Assembly: GCA_944472135.2 (NCBI GenBank)
Contig: OX235266.1
Coordinates: 15,541,925-15,605,924, forward strand
From: Trichobilharzia regenti
Lineage: Eukaryota > Platyhelminthes > Trematoda > Strigeidida > Schistosomatidae
Direction of reading: 5' to 3'
Length of the DNA stretch: 64,000 nt
Shown: piece after piece, positions 31,936 to 42,341 of the stretch
How the letters are laid out: each line of letters begins with the position of its first letter
Numbering within the stretch: position 1 is the first letter of the stretch
The notes under the pieces: model-generated
Told to the model about the DNA's origin: nothing
What the model saw: the letters and a program-made list of their open reading frames with translations, nothing else
Database searches by the model: none
Made by a program: the position numbers and the translations under genes

Positions 31936-34306
31936 ATTTCTGAAAAAACGCCTCCCCAGAGAATCTTTTAAGTCACTGGATCGGTTGGTGACAATTCGTT
32001 GCAGAATATCAAGAGAGGTGACTCGATTGAAGTTTTATCATGATTGCTTGCGGTCTCACTGCTTTCCTCGTCATCTCATGAAGTCATTGCGTTCTTGCAA
32101 ATTACCCCCATCTCTCAAGAATCTTCGACGCATTACAAAATCACATATTGAATCAACAGAATCTCTGATTTCTAAATTGAGAACTGAAGCCCGATCTTTC
32201 GATGGTGTCGTCAATAGTTTGAGTATAGTATGTCGCATCAAATTCATCAATTTCATCCAAGGACTTCAACAGAAAACATGTGAAGAATTTTACAAAACTC
32301 TCTCAAAATCCCTGACAAAGGAGAAATTGTGTGACGTTTTCCCAGAAAATCCTGAGGAGTTTATCTGTAATCTGTCGAGTCTGAAGTTAAATCGCATAGA
32401 AATGGAAGCACTTTCTCTTGGATTTAACTTTCACATCCCAAATAAGTTTGTCGAAAGAACTGATGTCGCAGTTCAATTCGAAAACTTATTCTATCAGTTG
32501 AGTGACCTCACTCCAGTTGATGATGACAAGAGGAGCTGGTTCAAATCGAAGCTCGTCGACGTTGCAAATCAATACCTCATTTCTCCAACGTCATATTCCA
32601 AAGTCCTTTCTGAAGAGCATCTAAGAGCATTGAAAGCTCTCAAGAATAATGACAAAATTGTTATATTGAGACCTGACAAAGGCTCAGGTGTGGTGCTGAT
32701 GGACAAAGAGGACTACATCGCAAAGATGAAAGCTGTGTTAAATGACCCGTTGAGGTTTAAAGTTGACAGTTGCCAGAAAGATAAGACAGATGCCGTCGAA
32801 AAACGTATCACAAACGCCTTGAGAGATCTCCTAAAGAAGAAATTGATTGACAACAACACGTACAATGACTTGAAACCCCGAGGGTCCCGCTTGCCACACA
32901 TGTATGGCGTTCCGAAGATACACAAAGAACAAGTCCCCCTGAGACCCATACTTTCGATGATCAACTCGCCCCAACATAAGGTGGCACGTTGGCTTGCGGA
33001 GAAGTTGGAACCTATTCGTCAACGGCTAGGCGTGCACACGGCGAAAGACTCATTTCATTTCTCTGAAAGTGTGAACCACATGAACGTTCTAAATAAATTC
33101 ATGGTGTCATTTGATGTAACCTCCCTATTCACAATGATTCCAATCAATGAAACTATTGAGATCATTTGTCAGCAGTCCGATCTTCTCCCACTCCCAGAAT
33201 CGGAATTCAAACGCCTACTGCTTATGTGTACCATGGATGTGCAATTCCAATTTGACAACACGTTTTACCGCCAAATAGATGGTGTAGCTATGGGCAGTCC
33301 ACTCAGCCCTGTTCTAGCAGATATATTCATGTCAAACCTCGAAAGAACAAAGTTGAAACATGCAATCGACGAAACATCTTCCTACTGTCGTTATGTTGAT
33401 GACACATTTATAGTGTGCGAAAATGAAAGCCATGCTTCACACTTACTAAGATTATTCAATGGTGCACACGCCAATATTGATTTCACTATGGAACATGAAA
33501 GTGACGGAAAGTTTCACTTCCTCGACATCGCCATGGAACGCCTAGAAGACGGTAGTCTTCAAAAGTCAATTTATCGAAAGCCCACATGGAAAGGACAATA
33601 CTTGCATTTTAACAGCTTTTGTCCAAATAGCTTTAAACGGGGTCTAGTCAAGACTCTGTACTATAGAGCGAGGAGAATATGCTCTATAGAGAAACTAGAG
33701 GAGGAGTTTGTGTTCCTTGAAAAGATATTGAAGAGAAATGGGTATCCTCAAAAGTTCATCAACAAGTATGGAAGATCTGAAGTCACAAATGTAAAACAAA
33801 TCACAGTGGGTAAAAAGCCAGTCTACGTTCAGCTTGACTATAAAGGTGAAAACATTGCAGCGATGATCAACAGAAGGCTGAGTACATCACTAGCCATAGC
33901 CTATCCTGCAGCCAAGCTCGTTCCCATCTATCGAACAACTTGCTCTTTGGTGCAATCAAAAATCGATAGATATCCTTCTCATGTTACCTCCAACTGTATA
34001 TACAAATTTACGTGTATCTGCGGGAGCAGTTACATTGGAAGAACAGAAAGAAGGGCATATCTACGATTTTCTGAACACGTACCAAAAAGCTTACGTCTAA
34101 AGGGAACAAATGCTCTAAACAGTGCCATCGCCAGGCATCTCCTCGACACGGGTCATGAGGTGGACGTCGAAAAGTCGTTCAAAATTATCAATAGGCAAAA
34201 GAGCTCAATTCTCCTTAAGTTTGCTGAAGCGATTTCTATCAAACGCTTGAAACCTGATCTATGTGTTCAGAAAGAAGCGGTTATTAGTCTTTCCTTGCCT
34301 TGGTAA
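31859..34306 (+). CDS. Penelope-like element polyprotein (RT plus GIY-YIG), intact
   Basis: An 815-codon frame that is apparently complete. Residues 1-340 form a PLE-specific N-terminal region. RT follows: MYGVPKIHK near 348, VSFDVTSLF near 415 with the first catalytic aspartate, DGVAMGSPLSPVLADIFM near 473, and YCRYVDDTFIV near 510 with the YVDD catalytic pair. A thumb and linker (FINKYGRSEVTN) lead to a cysteine pair and GIY-YIG nuclease signature (CICGSSYIGRTERRAYLRF, near 719), and the C-terminus ends SLSLPW. The enzyme reverse transcribes its RNA and nicks target DNA. The start is the first ATG, located inside the terminal repeat; initiation at a later Met such as that at 31931 is possible. 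Confidence 0.92.
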   Translation: MMVPHYSAKTVVLALFKFIKGNKCMKFLKKRLPRESFKSLDRLVTIRCRISREVTRLKFYHDCLRSHCFPRHLMKSLRSCKLPPSLKNLRRITKSHIESTESLISKLRTEARSFDGVVNSLSIVCRIKFINFIQGLQQKTCEEFYKTLSKSLTKEKLCDVFPENPEEFICNLSSLKLNRIEMEALSLGFNFHIPNKFVERTDVAVQFENLFYQLSDLTPVDDDKRSWFKSKLVDVANQYLISPTSYSKVLSEEHLRALKALKNNDKIVILRPDKGSGVVLMDKEDYIAKMKAVLNDPLRFKVDSCQKDKTDAVEKRITNALRDLLKKKLIDNNTYNDLKPRGSRLPHMYGVPKIHKEQVPLRPILSMINSPQHKVARWLAEKLEPIRQRLGVHTAKDSFHFSESVNHMNVLNKFMVSFDVTSLFTMIPINETIEIICQQSDLLPLPESEFKRLLLMCTMDVQFQFDNTFYRQIDGVAMGSPLSPVLADIFMSNLERTKLKHAIDETSSYCRYVDDTFIVCENESHASHLLRLFNGAHANIDFTMEHESDGKFHFLDIAMERLEDGSLQKSIYRKPTWKGQYLHFNSFCPNSFKRGLVKTLYYRARRICSIEKLEEEFVFLEKILKRNGYPQKFINKYGRSEVTNVKQITVGKKPVYVQLDYKGENIAAMINRRLSTSLAIAYPAAKLVPIYRTTCSLVQSKIDRYPSHVTSNCIYKFTCICGSSYIGRTERRAYLRFSEHVPKSLRLKGTNALNSAIARHLLDTGHEVDVEKSFKIINRQKSSILLKFAEAISIKRLKPDLCVQKEAVISLSLPW

Positions 34307-34635
34307 CTGGATGCCTTTTCTTCTCTCATCTGATTACGTAATCTTTGTCTTTAACCTCACCCTCCCTTTTATAATCTGTAATTTTGTTTGTCTCTTGTTT
34401 CTATGATTTGAGCTCAACTCAGTTCATTGTTACCTAACTTACTAGTCACTATGCATCTAACGCATATCTCATCTTTATTACGTAACTCTTTTACCATTTT
34501 CTGCATACATTTATTTTGTTTTAACTTGAACTGCCTGTGTGAAAACTATATAAGCGCAATCTTCTGAGCACTGTTTACAAATTGTGGAATTTTCTGTCAA
34601 CTGACAACATGTAAAATTTGCAAGTATGTTAAAAC

Positions 34636-34775
34636 ATGTCTGTACATAAACCTCAAAATTTATTTAGGCTGTAAGCAGCTGATGAGAAGCCAACGGAATA
34701 AATGATGGTACCACATTATTCTGCTAAAACTGTAGTTCTTGCTTTGTTCAAATTCATCAAGGGGAATAAATGTAT
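34636..34775 (+). repeat. Downstream PLE terminal repeat
   Basis: It matches 31797-31935 apart from a few bases, then runs into the right copy of the target duplication. Confidence 0.85.
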
Positions 34776-34787
34776 GAAAAGAATATT

Positions 34788-35076
34788 CTTTGATCACCTA
34801 AGCACATCCTTTTCACTATAAATACCTTGACACAATTCCTATTCATTTCTGACCATGTTCATTAATTGTTACAGTATCTAATATATTCGAGGAATACCTT
34901 TAAACTCATCAACACAAACACACAAGCTTCAAACAACCGACTAAACAATTCATCATTCACAGTCAGATAGCTGTATGAACAAACCCCACAGAGTTTTGTT
35001 TCGCATCTAACCCCTCTCTTTCTAATCCAAATAACCGCTGTTCCCCTTTCTCTTTAATTTCATCATATATGTACTA
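34788..35076. other. No recognised feature
   Basis: AT-rich flank of the PLE palindrome, no supported frame. Confidence 0.4.
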
Positions 35077-35079
35077 ATG

Positions 35080-36480
35080 AAATTGACTCCAACTAACTTT
35101 AGCGATTCAGGGATTGACTTGTTACCAGGGTACAGTCTTATCAACCTAAGATGTGCGGATGATATATATGTATATATGTTCCTCCTAGTTGAAGACGCTG
35201 GTAAAATGCAGTCTTCTGAACACCTTGATGAACAGCAATCTTCGAATTTTCGTCATGTGATCTGCTCATGTCAGATGTAACATGATGCTACAGGACTGGA
35301 ATACACCGACTCCTAACTTAAACACAGGGAATAAGTGGAGTTGTAAAGTGTGTTGACCACTTCACTTATTTGGGAAGCTGTGCGTCGTTGGCACAGCGGT
35401 TAAGACGCTCGCCAACCATGCACATGGTCCGGGGTTCGATTCCCGGCCACAGACGCACTCCTTTACCTTGCCAAATCAGTAATAAGACTGGTAAAGAGGG
35501 GAGGCTGGGCATGAGGCTAGCAACCCCATCCTGTAAAAATAAAGACCACTGCTACAGAAACTTTAAGCCACTAGCTTGAGGCCCTATGTTCCACTGGGAA
35601 CGTGAAGGAAACAAAAAATATAAAAAATCAACCATAATTATATGATTGCTGACGAAATCTCACCACAGATACATAAGGCTTGCATAGCACTTGTCAACTT
35701 ACACCACCTTCGGAGTAAATGATGAGACATCTGGCTAGCTATCGAACAAAGAATGTATGTAGTACACAGTACCACTTCGCTCCGTCCTCCTTTATGTCTA
35801 TGAGTGAGACATGGCACTCGAAAGTGGGAGATGTGAAAGGGCTAACTAGCTTTGATAATATGTGTCTGTAGTCCATCTCCCGTGTGTGTTAGGTGGTATA
35901 ATAAGATAAGTAATATTAATGTTAGGCTTCAGTCGAGTGCCAGGTAGGCGGGAGGGGAAATCAATAGACGAGGCTGTAAAGTTACATCGATTGATATGGT
36001 TGGGAAATGTGTTACTCATGCTCAGCCTAGCCATCACCTCCCTAGGTGGGAAATATTAGCTGACTGACATAGGATAGATCAGGCTGGAAAAGAGTTAGCG
36101 GTGGTCAAACCAAAACTTGTAATCAGTTTATGAAATCTTTGACAGTTAGTTTGTCTAAGCCACGGAACTAAGTGTGGACTACCTCGTTGGGATCCTCAAG
36201 AATCAATGACGGCTGGAGATAATTGGTAATATGGCCCAAAGTCGTTCTTAATGGCTGGCGCATATTTAGTTACTCTCCGTGATCTGCTGTATCCACTAAA
36301 CCTTATTGTTTCTCCATCTTACTATTCTTTCCCCCACTCACATTTCTGTTTATTATTGTTTCTTCGAATCTATTTCTCTTCTTTCATTTTGTCTTTCTTT
36401 GTGGGCTAAATGGAGTGTAGCAAGACGAAATGCTGCAACTCTGTGCTGAAACCAGACACTCAATCAATCCAAATACCATC
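35080..36480 (+). pseudogene. Degenerate LINE (RT end to 3' UTR), split by a SINE
   Basis: 35093-35380 carries FSDSGIDLLPGYSLINLRCADD, matching the GNNLVDLEYADD region of the LINE at 12356 with the YADD site altered to CADD. After the SINE (35383-35620) the domain continues (LVNLHHLRS near 35695) and ends in the 3' UTR at 36180-36470 (ccgtgatctgctgtatcc, ttctttcccccactcac, gtgctgaaaccagacact). Inactive. Confidence 0.75.
35383..35620 (+). mobile_element. Full-length tRNA-derived SINE with LINE-like tail
   Basis: Head gcgtcgttggcacagcggtt (A box), palindromic anticodon arm accatgcacatggt, B box ggggttcgattccc, body, then tail gccctatgttccactgggaa and an A-rich end. The head folds as a tRNA-like T arm (ccggg/cccgg). 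Confidence 0.88.
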
Positions 36481-36529
36481 GACATCTGAGAGAAACGTTA
36501 GACGGAAGAAACACCACCTTTCAGTAATA

Positions 36530-36583
36530 AATGACTGCTTTCTCATCGAGTCTAAAAATTCTGTCAGTTTAGGCCATTTTATA
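36530..36583 (-). pseudogene. GST omega last-exon fragment (second copy)
   Basis: The minus strand reads KWPKLTEFLDSMRKQSF, against KWPKLTGYLDAMRKKSF in the last exon at 14001-14269. The flanking bases 36440-36530 (aaccagacact, agaagaaacacca) also match 13720-13800 next to that exon. The upstream part of the exon is missing where a SINE begins, so this is a truncated duplicate. Confidence 0.75.
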
Positions 36584-36595
36584 TATTTACTATTA

Positions 36596-36842
36596 CTATT
36601 ACCATTTTATTTCTTTGCATTCCCAGTGGAACATACGGCCTCAAGCTTGAACTTTTGAGTTTCAGTAGCAGTGATATGTCTCTTTACTGGGTGGCGTTGT
36701 TGGTGTCACACCTAACCATCCTTTTTTACCGGTCTGACTACCGGTTAAGCGAGGTTTAGCAATGTGTCAGCCAGGAATTGAAGGCCAAACCACATTGCGG
36801 AGTGGTTGGCACATGTTTTACCACTGAACTACAGACGCCTTT
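36596..36842 (-). mobile_element. Older tRNA-derived SINE
   Basis: On the minus strand a tRNA-like head, a body and a tail (gccgtatgttccactgggaa) as in the other SINEs of this window, with more substitutions. It abuts the GST exon fragment. Confidence 0.7.
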
Positions 36843-36915
36843 ATACTGTTATAGAGTTGATAAAAAAAAATTAAACAAGTGGGCATTTACATTTACGGAA
36901 AGATGCAGAACTTAC

Positions 36916-37021
36916 TCGATTTTGTGGTAGCCCAATACCAGTTTAACTCGATCAACATAAGGGCAAAACCTATATCCAATGAGAGTTAAACGGTCAGAGC
37001 GAAATTCTGGCTTTGGATCTC
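36916..37021 (-). CDS. GSTO: Omega-class glutathione S-transferase, N-terminal exon
   Basis: The exon lies between an acceptor (ttttcaacag) and a donor (ATCGA followed by GTAAGT) on the minus strand. It encodes DPKPEFRSDRLTLIGYRFCP, then YVDRVKLVLGYHKI. This is the omega GST thioredoxin-fold start: the 'R-F-C-P-Y' motif places the catalytic cysteine, where other GST classes use tyrosine or serine. A first short exon must lie upstream (higher coordinates) and supply the first base of the GGA glycine codon; I did not find it. The exon linking this one (ends in phase 2) to 22775 (starts in phase 0) was not found in the 14 kb between, so the gene may be broken or the exon too diverged to see. Confidence 0.82.
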
Positions 37022-37079
37022 CTGTTGAAAACGGATAAATGTACGTTATGTGAAATCATGTTTTATGAAGCAAACAAAG

Positions 37080-37270
37080 TAATCTTACAAGAACTAGTGG
37101 TAGTCAAACCAGAACGTGGCTTCATTAGTCAATGAAATCTCTAACAGTTAGTTTGAGCCACACATTCACGTAGGGAGGTGTAGACTGGCTTCCTGACTGA
37201 TTAGTTGGGGTCCTCGGAATCGTGAGAATTAATGAAGGCTAGAGATAATTGGTGATATGACTCAAAATTG
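37080..37270 (+). pseudogene. LINE 3' region fragment
   Basis: ggtagtcaaaccagaac, tgaaatctctaacagttagt and ttggggtcctcggaatc match the LINE end at 36095-36230. Confidence 0.6.
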
Positions 37271-37354
37271 TTCCACTCTTTGTGATTTATCACATTCAAT
37301 AAAACTGTTGTTTTTCCACATTAATATTCTTGTTGTTTCACACTTGTGTATTTT

Positions 37355-38560
37355 ATTTCCAATGAATGAAGTTCAGAATAGCATATCGCTTACGTCTGTA
37401 GAAGAGAAAGATAATTGTTTATCTTTCCTAGATATATCGCTTAGTTGACGGCTTAATAGATTAATAAAACGATCTATTTATTGAAAACCTACATGGACAG
37501 GACAGTATCTTAATTATCACAGTTTCTGCCCTGTTCAGTACAAAAGAGCCTTAGTGAGCGAGGTGCATCTCCGGTAGAATCCAACGAATATGCACTGAAG
37601 ACACACTTGATGAGGAAGAAAGAAAGTTGACACAAACTCTGGTCGATAACAATTATCCAGACAAGTTCATCAGGAGGTATAAAGTGGTCACAACACCAAG
37701 ACCCACTCTCCAATTTGCCCTTAAGAAAGATGTGTACATCAAGCTATCCTATATGGGTGATCACAGCAGCTTGACAACTAGACAAAGATTGAACACTGTA
37801 TTAAAAAGACTTTTTATGCAGCTGATATCATAATAATTGAGAATATGAAGCTGATATATCCATCTAAACCCTTAAAACATGCAAAAAATGACATCACATC
37901 CCACTGTATTTACTAATTTGAATGTACGTGTGGCCACACAAATACGGGGAGGACTCATCGATCTCTGCAAGTAAGACCCGGCTTCAGAGCATATTCCTAA
38001 ATGGCTTCAAAAGTGAATAGAATCCCCAGAACCCATTATTGGTGAGAACAGGAGACCTAGGTCCCCTATGGCGAAACATATTGTAGAGAATGGACATAAA
38101 ATTGATGTTTTAACACATCTTTTAAACTTATTGTTATGTACTGGTCGAGAATTTAATAGTCCTGATGCAAGAAAGACGGAAATCAGAAGACCACTAGGTT
38201 TGCGATGATACTTCTATTTTCCAAACACAAGGAGAATCAATATCACACGAGTGTGAGAGCAAATATATATAAGAATGTCCGAACAAGTGTGTGAACAATC
38301 AATAGACAGTCTTAACATGATTGGCTAATTATAATGGAGTATCGATCCATATATACATAGCAAAATATATCAGACTGTCAAACAAAACACATATTATATG
38401 GATACATGTCACCTATCTATAGAACGCGTTTGGGGGAGGGCATATCCTGAAGTTTGTAGAAGCTCTAGCTGGCAATTAGAAAGTTTAAATCACCTTTATG
38501 CGTTCAAAGCAACAATTTGTCATCACACTAAACCTCCCTTGGTAAACTTTATTTTGATAC
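37355..38560 (+). pseudogene. PLE fragment split by a solo LTR
   Basis: Readings: VEEKDNCLSFLDISLS near 37398, KPTWTGQYLNYHSFCPVQYK near 37490 (as KPTWKGQYLHFNSFCPNSFK in the intact PLE), DNNYPDKFIRRYK near 37645, a linker, and a decayed GIY-YIG (FECTCGHTNTGRTHRSL near 37920). After the LTR at 38132-38411 the C-terminus resumes in broken frames (LCVQSKQFVITLNLPW-like, near 38490-38550). Confidence 0.75.
38132..38411 (+). mobile_element. Solo LTR, same family as 6459-6964
   Basis: Runs tgttatgtactggtcgaga to gatacatgtca. Flanks are cttat and cctat, a 5-bp duplication with one change. It shares ccactaggtttgcgatgata and attggctaattataatggag with the LTR inside the gypsy gag. The strand follows that comparison and the true orientation is probably minus. 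Confidence 0.75.
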
Positions 38561-38689
38561 CAGCCAGGGTAGATGTACTACTGCCTGATATTTGGCTTAC
38601 TGATCTTCATTGTTATTTTGACCTTCAAAACATCCTTTTTAACTTGACCTAAATTTATTTTCTCACTTCTTAACTCTCTATTAACTTCA

Positions 38690-38915
38690 CATATGACAAG
38701 TCCGTGTGTGATGGATCAGATTGTTGGAAATGTGTTGCGCAAATACATTACACACACGATTCGGACAGACAGATGTCTTCTTATTGCTTTGTCTATATTA
38801 TTTCTGTTTTTTGGAATCTCTCTTTACTCTCTTCTATTGCTTTGTGTGCTACACGGAATGGGGCGACTCGAAATGGTGCACATCTGTGCAAAGTTCTATG
38901 CTGAAACCAGTCAGT
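38690..38915 (+). pseudogene. LINE 3' UTR fragment
   Basis: 'gtgctacacggaatggggcg', 'ctgtgcaaagttctatgctg' and 'aaaccagtcagtc' match the LINE 3' UTR words at 36415-36470 and 12330-12380. Confidence 0.5.
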
Positions 38916-39219
38916 CAGTGTTATACGTCTATACAACTGTATGTGTCAAATTTTTGTGTGTAAAAAATCTCCGCGAGAGCGAATTAAATAATCCCAACAC
39001 TTCGTTCAACAAACAGGTACGAACCTCTTCAAGGAAATAAAATATATCAAAGGTATGTATTAAAGGATACATCCTGTTTCCTTATTTTTGTTTTAACATA
39101 TCTGAGTTATGAACTCTGAAAAAAATATGATCAGATAATTCCAAAAAAATTATTAGTATGTTTTCTGAGCAGAATCAACTGTAAACTCTCCTCCTGAAAG
39201 ACGGTATGTAGTGTAGTGC

Positions 39220-40080
39220 CTAAGGCATCTTACCAAGAAGCTTTTTTGTTTATCCTGTATATCAATTACCTGAAATCAATGAATCTAAAATGGTTCTCTA
39301 TACAGATGACTTAAAAATTTTGGTGAGTCAAAGGAGGATCATGACAAGTTCCCGATGCAAGAAGGTCCCAATAAAGTTAGCTTGGTCCAAAGAATGGATG
39401 CTCCCAGTCAACGTAACGGAGTGCGCAGCCATGTGCATTGGACACGAAAGAGTCAGCTCATACGAATAACACTCCCATCAGTTCAGAGGTATGTGGATCC
39501 AAGTGTCCTTGTAAGACATTACACAAAAACTATAACACAGTGTCGCGCTGTGTCAGCTCGAAGGCTTAGATCACTACCGGCAATATGTAGAGCACTTTCT
39601 AGAATCACCAGAGATGTGTTTGATTCTTCATATACATATGGTGAGATCAAAAACAGAAAAATGAGTCCAGACAGCCACCCGTCGACTTAAGAAGGACTCC
39701 TACATCCTAGCCTTCAAAGCAAGGCAACGCGTATCATTCTTGGTATGACCAATTGATTATAAGATAAATGACCAAACAGTGGGAATCTCTTATCATACCG
39801 TAGATGGAGAGCTCTCATTACAATACTTAAAATCTCTAAGAATGACTATGGACCTGATCTATATTTTCTTCTCCTTTCCATCGGATAAGAACATCTCAGG
39901 AAACATGGCAGGAGAGTTCAACAACTAAAGGAAAACTATATCGCTGTGGAGTGCTAGTTCTTCCATTGGGCTATATACTCTTAAAAAGCATTCCCAGAAG
40001 TGGTGTCAACATCCTGAATTTACCCGTTCAAGAGGGATTTGGATAAACAAAGAAACTTATTAAAAAAGGATCAACACGTG
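39220..40080 (+). pseudogene. CR1-like LINE relic
   Basis: Broken readings give an RT end: a YINYLPEINESKMV-type stretch near 39256, LYTDDLKILV near 39297 (YADD changed to YTDD) and SKEWMLPVNVTECAAMCIGH near 39390. Near 39870-39960 it resembles the C-terminal end also seen at 62030-62400. Inactive. Confidence 0.65.
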
Positions 40081-40084
40081 CTCA

Positions 40085-41080
40085 AAGTTTTATATCCTCA
40101 ATTAATAAATCGAAAATCTGAAATTCGCTTAATTCTAATGTAAGCTTGACATCAGAATTAAGTGGATTTTGAGACTTACAATAATGCTCGTAAATTCCCA
40201 ATCGGACAAAAAAGGGAACAGCGTAAAAAATGGCGACAATAGTAGGGAACTCAGTTGACAAACAAGGGGAAATAAAGGGGACTGTCGCTAATCCTCCCTT
40301 TTCCAAGGTCATGCATTGTATACCCTTTTGTCTCTCGATCCCCCCTCTTTGCTTCATTTTGCCGCTATTGTCGATAAGTTTTCCCTTTCTCCGCTTATTT
40401 CCCCACCTATTTTCTAATAATCCCACAGTTCTTCCCTTTACTTCACCCAACTATCACCCGTCTTTCTCATGGAATTAGCCTGTTGATTGCTGCTTCCTAA
40501 CTGTCGCGCATGTTATTGTAAACAGAAACGTAGTTACTGAGAATAGAACGATAGCCATCGAAATACGGATTCGTAATATAAAAGTTATATTTAAATTATT
40601 TAATTTAAATAGGAAAAAAATCTAAAAACCTCTGTCGAAATTACTAGAAATTCCAATGGTGGGAGAATTCTGGAATTATTCTGAATTGATTATAAAGTCC
40701 CCGTAAGACCGAACTTTTCCAGAATTCCAGCACTACTGCACAGCGCCGATTAGCACGTGCCTTTCTCGGAATTCTTTCAGCTATCTCTCTCAATCTTAAT
40801 TCAGCAATCACTAGATTTTGTTTGCTTAAGATAAAAATGTGATGCATAGATTAAACAGTATGTGCGTGTGAATTTCTAATTATTGGAAACGTGAACTAAT
40901 TGATACGTATAGTGTGCACTACAAAAACTGGGCGGACTTAGAGCCTTCTAAAGGCTTATCAAGAGAAACAATGTACACTAACGGTTCACGACAACTCATA
41001 TAAGATGTGTCATACTAGAGTCACGGACACCTACCTTGCTTTAAGTGCATCTTTGTTAGTAGTTTGTAGTTTCTGGATGA
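40085..41080. other. No recognised gene
   Basis: A 122-codon frame on the minus strand (40450-40082) ends YCKSQNPLNSDVKLTLELSE and onward, which looks protein-like, but I cannot assign a family and see no clean acceptor. Otherwise no features. Confidence 0.3.
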
Positions 41081-41972
41081 CCCCAGCACTCGTAATTAAA
41101 CAGCCGCGAAAACTGTTAATGATCAGTTGAGTTGCAAATCTGTGGTTGATGTCTATCCAATATCCAATATCCTGATTACGAGCTAGTATAAACCAGTGAT
41201 TTCTTTGAGCTCGCTTCTTGATTGTGAGGTATGGTAAGTTTGGCGGTTTTCTAATGTTCAAACCATGCTTGTCTACTTTCAGGTTGGCTGCGAAGTATGC
41301 AGGGACTGGTTACCCAAGACGAGGCAACGGATGACCAATAGGAGTGCCCCTTCCCTCTTATCTCTATAACGCCTCCCAAATTTCTTAGACATCTGGATAT
41401 CAAACTAACGATATGTTGCTGCAGGGCGCATGTCATGTTGAATGCATGACCCAGGTCAGTAAAGTCCATATCTACAGTCAAAGCATGCACATTATGACTG
41501 GTGACTCACGCGACTATCTGAGACAGTATGCTGACTCGATGCATAATGCGCATGCTTTGACTGTAGATATGGACTTTACTGACCTGGGTCATGCATTCAA
41601 CATGATCATGTTGACATGCGCCCTGCAGCAACATATCGTTAGTTTGATATCCAGATGTCTAAGAAATTTGGGAGGCGTTATAGAGATAAGAGGGAAGGGG
41701 CACTCCTATTGGTCATCCGTTGCCTCGTCTTGGGTAACTAATCCCTGCATACTTCGCAGCCAACCTGAAAGTAGACAAGCATGGTTTGAACATTAGAAAA
41801 CCGCCAAACTTACCATGCCTTACAGCACTCGTAATTAAACAGCCGCGAAAACTGTTAATGATCAGTTGAGTTGCAAATCTGTGGTTGATGTCTATCCAAT
41901 ATCCAATATCCTGATTACGAGCTAGTATAAACCAGTGATTTCTTTGAGCTCGCTTCTTGATTGTGAGGTAGA
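41081..41972. repeat. Inverted repeat enclosed by 150-bp direct repeats
   Basis: Direct repeats: 41081-41229 and 41824-41972, nearly identical (cactcgtaattaaacagccg to gcttcttgattgtgaggta). Between them are inverted arms 41231-41496 and 41542-41816 (atggtaagtttggcgg / ccgccaaacttaccat), with a 45-base spacer. Frames read on the arms (HALTVDMDFTDLGHAFN, CLRNLGGVIEIRGKGHSYW) are the same peptide on both strands because of the symmetry. I do not recognise the family. Confidence 0.85.
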
Positions 41973-42341
41973 GGTTCCAGATCTTCGGTGAGCTTCTGCG
42001 TAGTAAGTCCCGCCACTCGACTGCTTTAGCTCTGGTAGACTCCAGGAGGAGTGGTGCGGGGATTGGTCGAGATGTGGTTTGTAGTATGCAGTATGTTAGG
42101 ACTGTATTGCTGCCGTGAATGGAGTTTGACCTAACTCCCGTTGGTCATTCGGTGTAGTCATAAAAGCAGAATAGTAGTAATAATAATAAGAATAAAAATA
42201 ATGGGTTGTAGTGTAGATAATATAGGTTGAGATAAGTGGAATAATAAAGGTGACCTAAGGAAAAGATAGAGTGAGAGAAGGCAGAATAGGTCGTGGGGAT
42301 TTAGTTTGTACGCTTATCCATTGACAGTGTGGTTTCAAGTT
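41973..42341 (-). other. Probable 3' UTR of the CR1-like LINE
   Basis: Follows the LINE stop codon on the minus strand. It holds a TTA-rich run (42172-42200) and no frame. The exact 3' end is not determined. Confidence 0.45.

Larger units (their letters stand above)
28819..34787. mobile_element. Head-to-head PLE palindrome in one target duplication
   Basis: The 12-bp word GAAAAGAATATT occurs at 28819-28830 and 34776-34787 and encloses the whole structure. The left arm (28831-31788) is the near-perfect reverse complement of the right arm (31797-34775), with an 8-base spacer (gtttatgt). Each arm carries a PLE with a terminal repeat at both ends, so the unit looks like a single insertion of an inverted dimer. 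Near identity of the arms implies recent origin or gene conversion. Confidence 0.9.

Noticed and set aside
35383..35460. Possible functional tRNA gene
   Set aside because: A and B boxes and a T arm are present, but the anticodon arm is a palindrome and a SINE body with LINE-type tail follows.
40082..40450. Host exon in the 122-codon minus-strand frame
   Set aside because: The last 40 residues look protein-like, but there is no family match, no clear acceptor and no partner exon.
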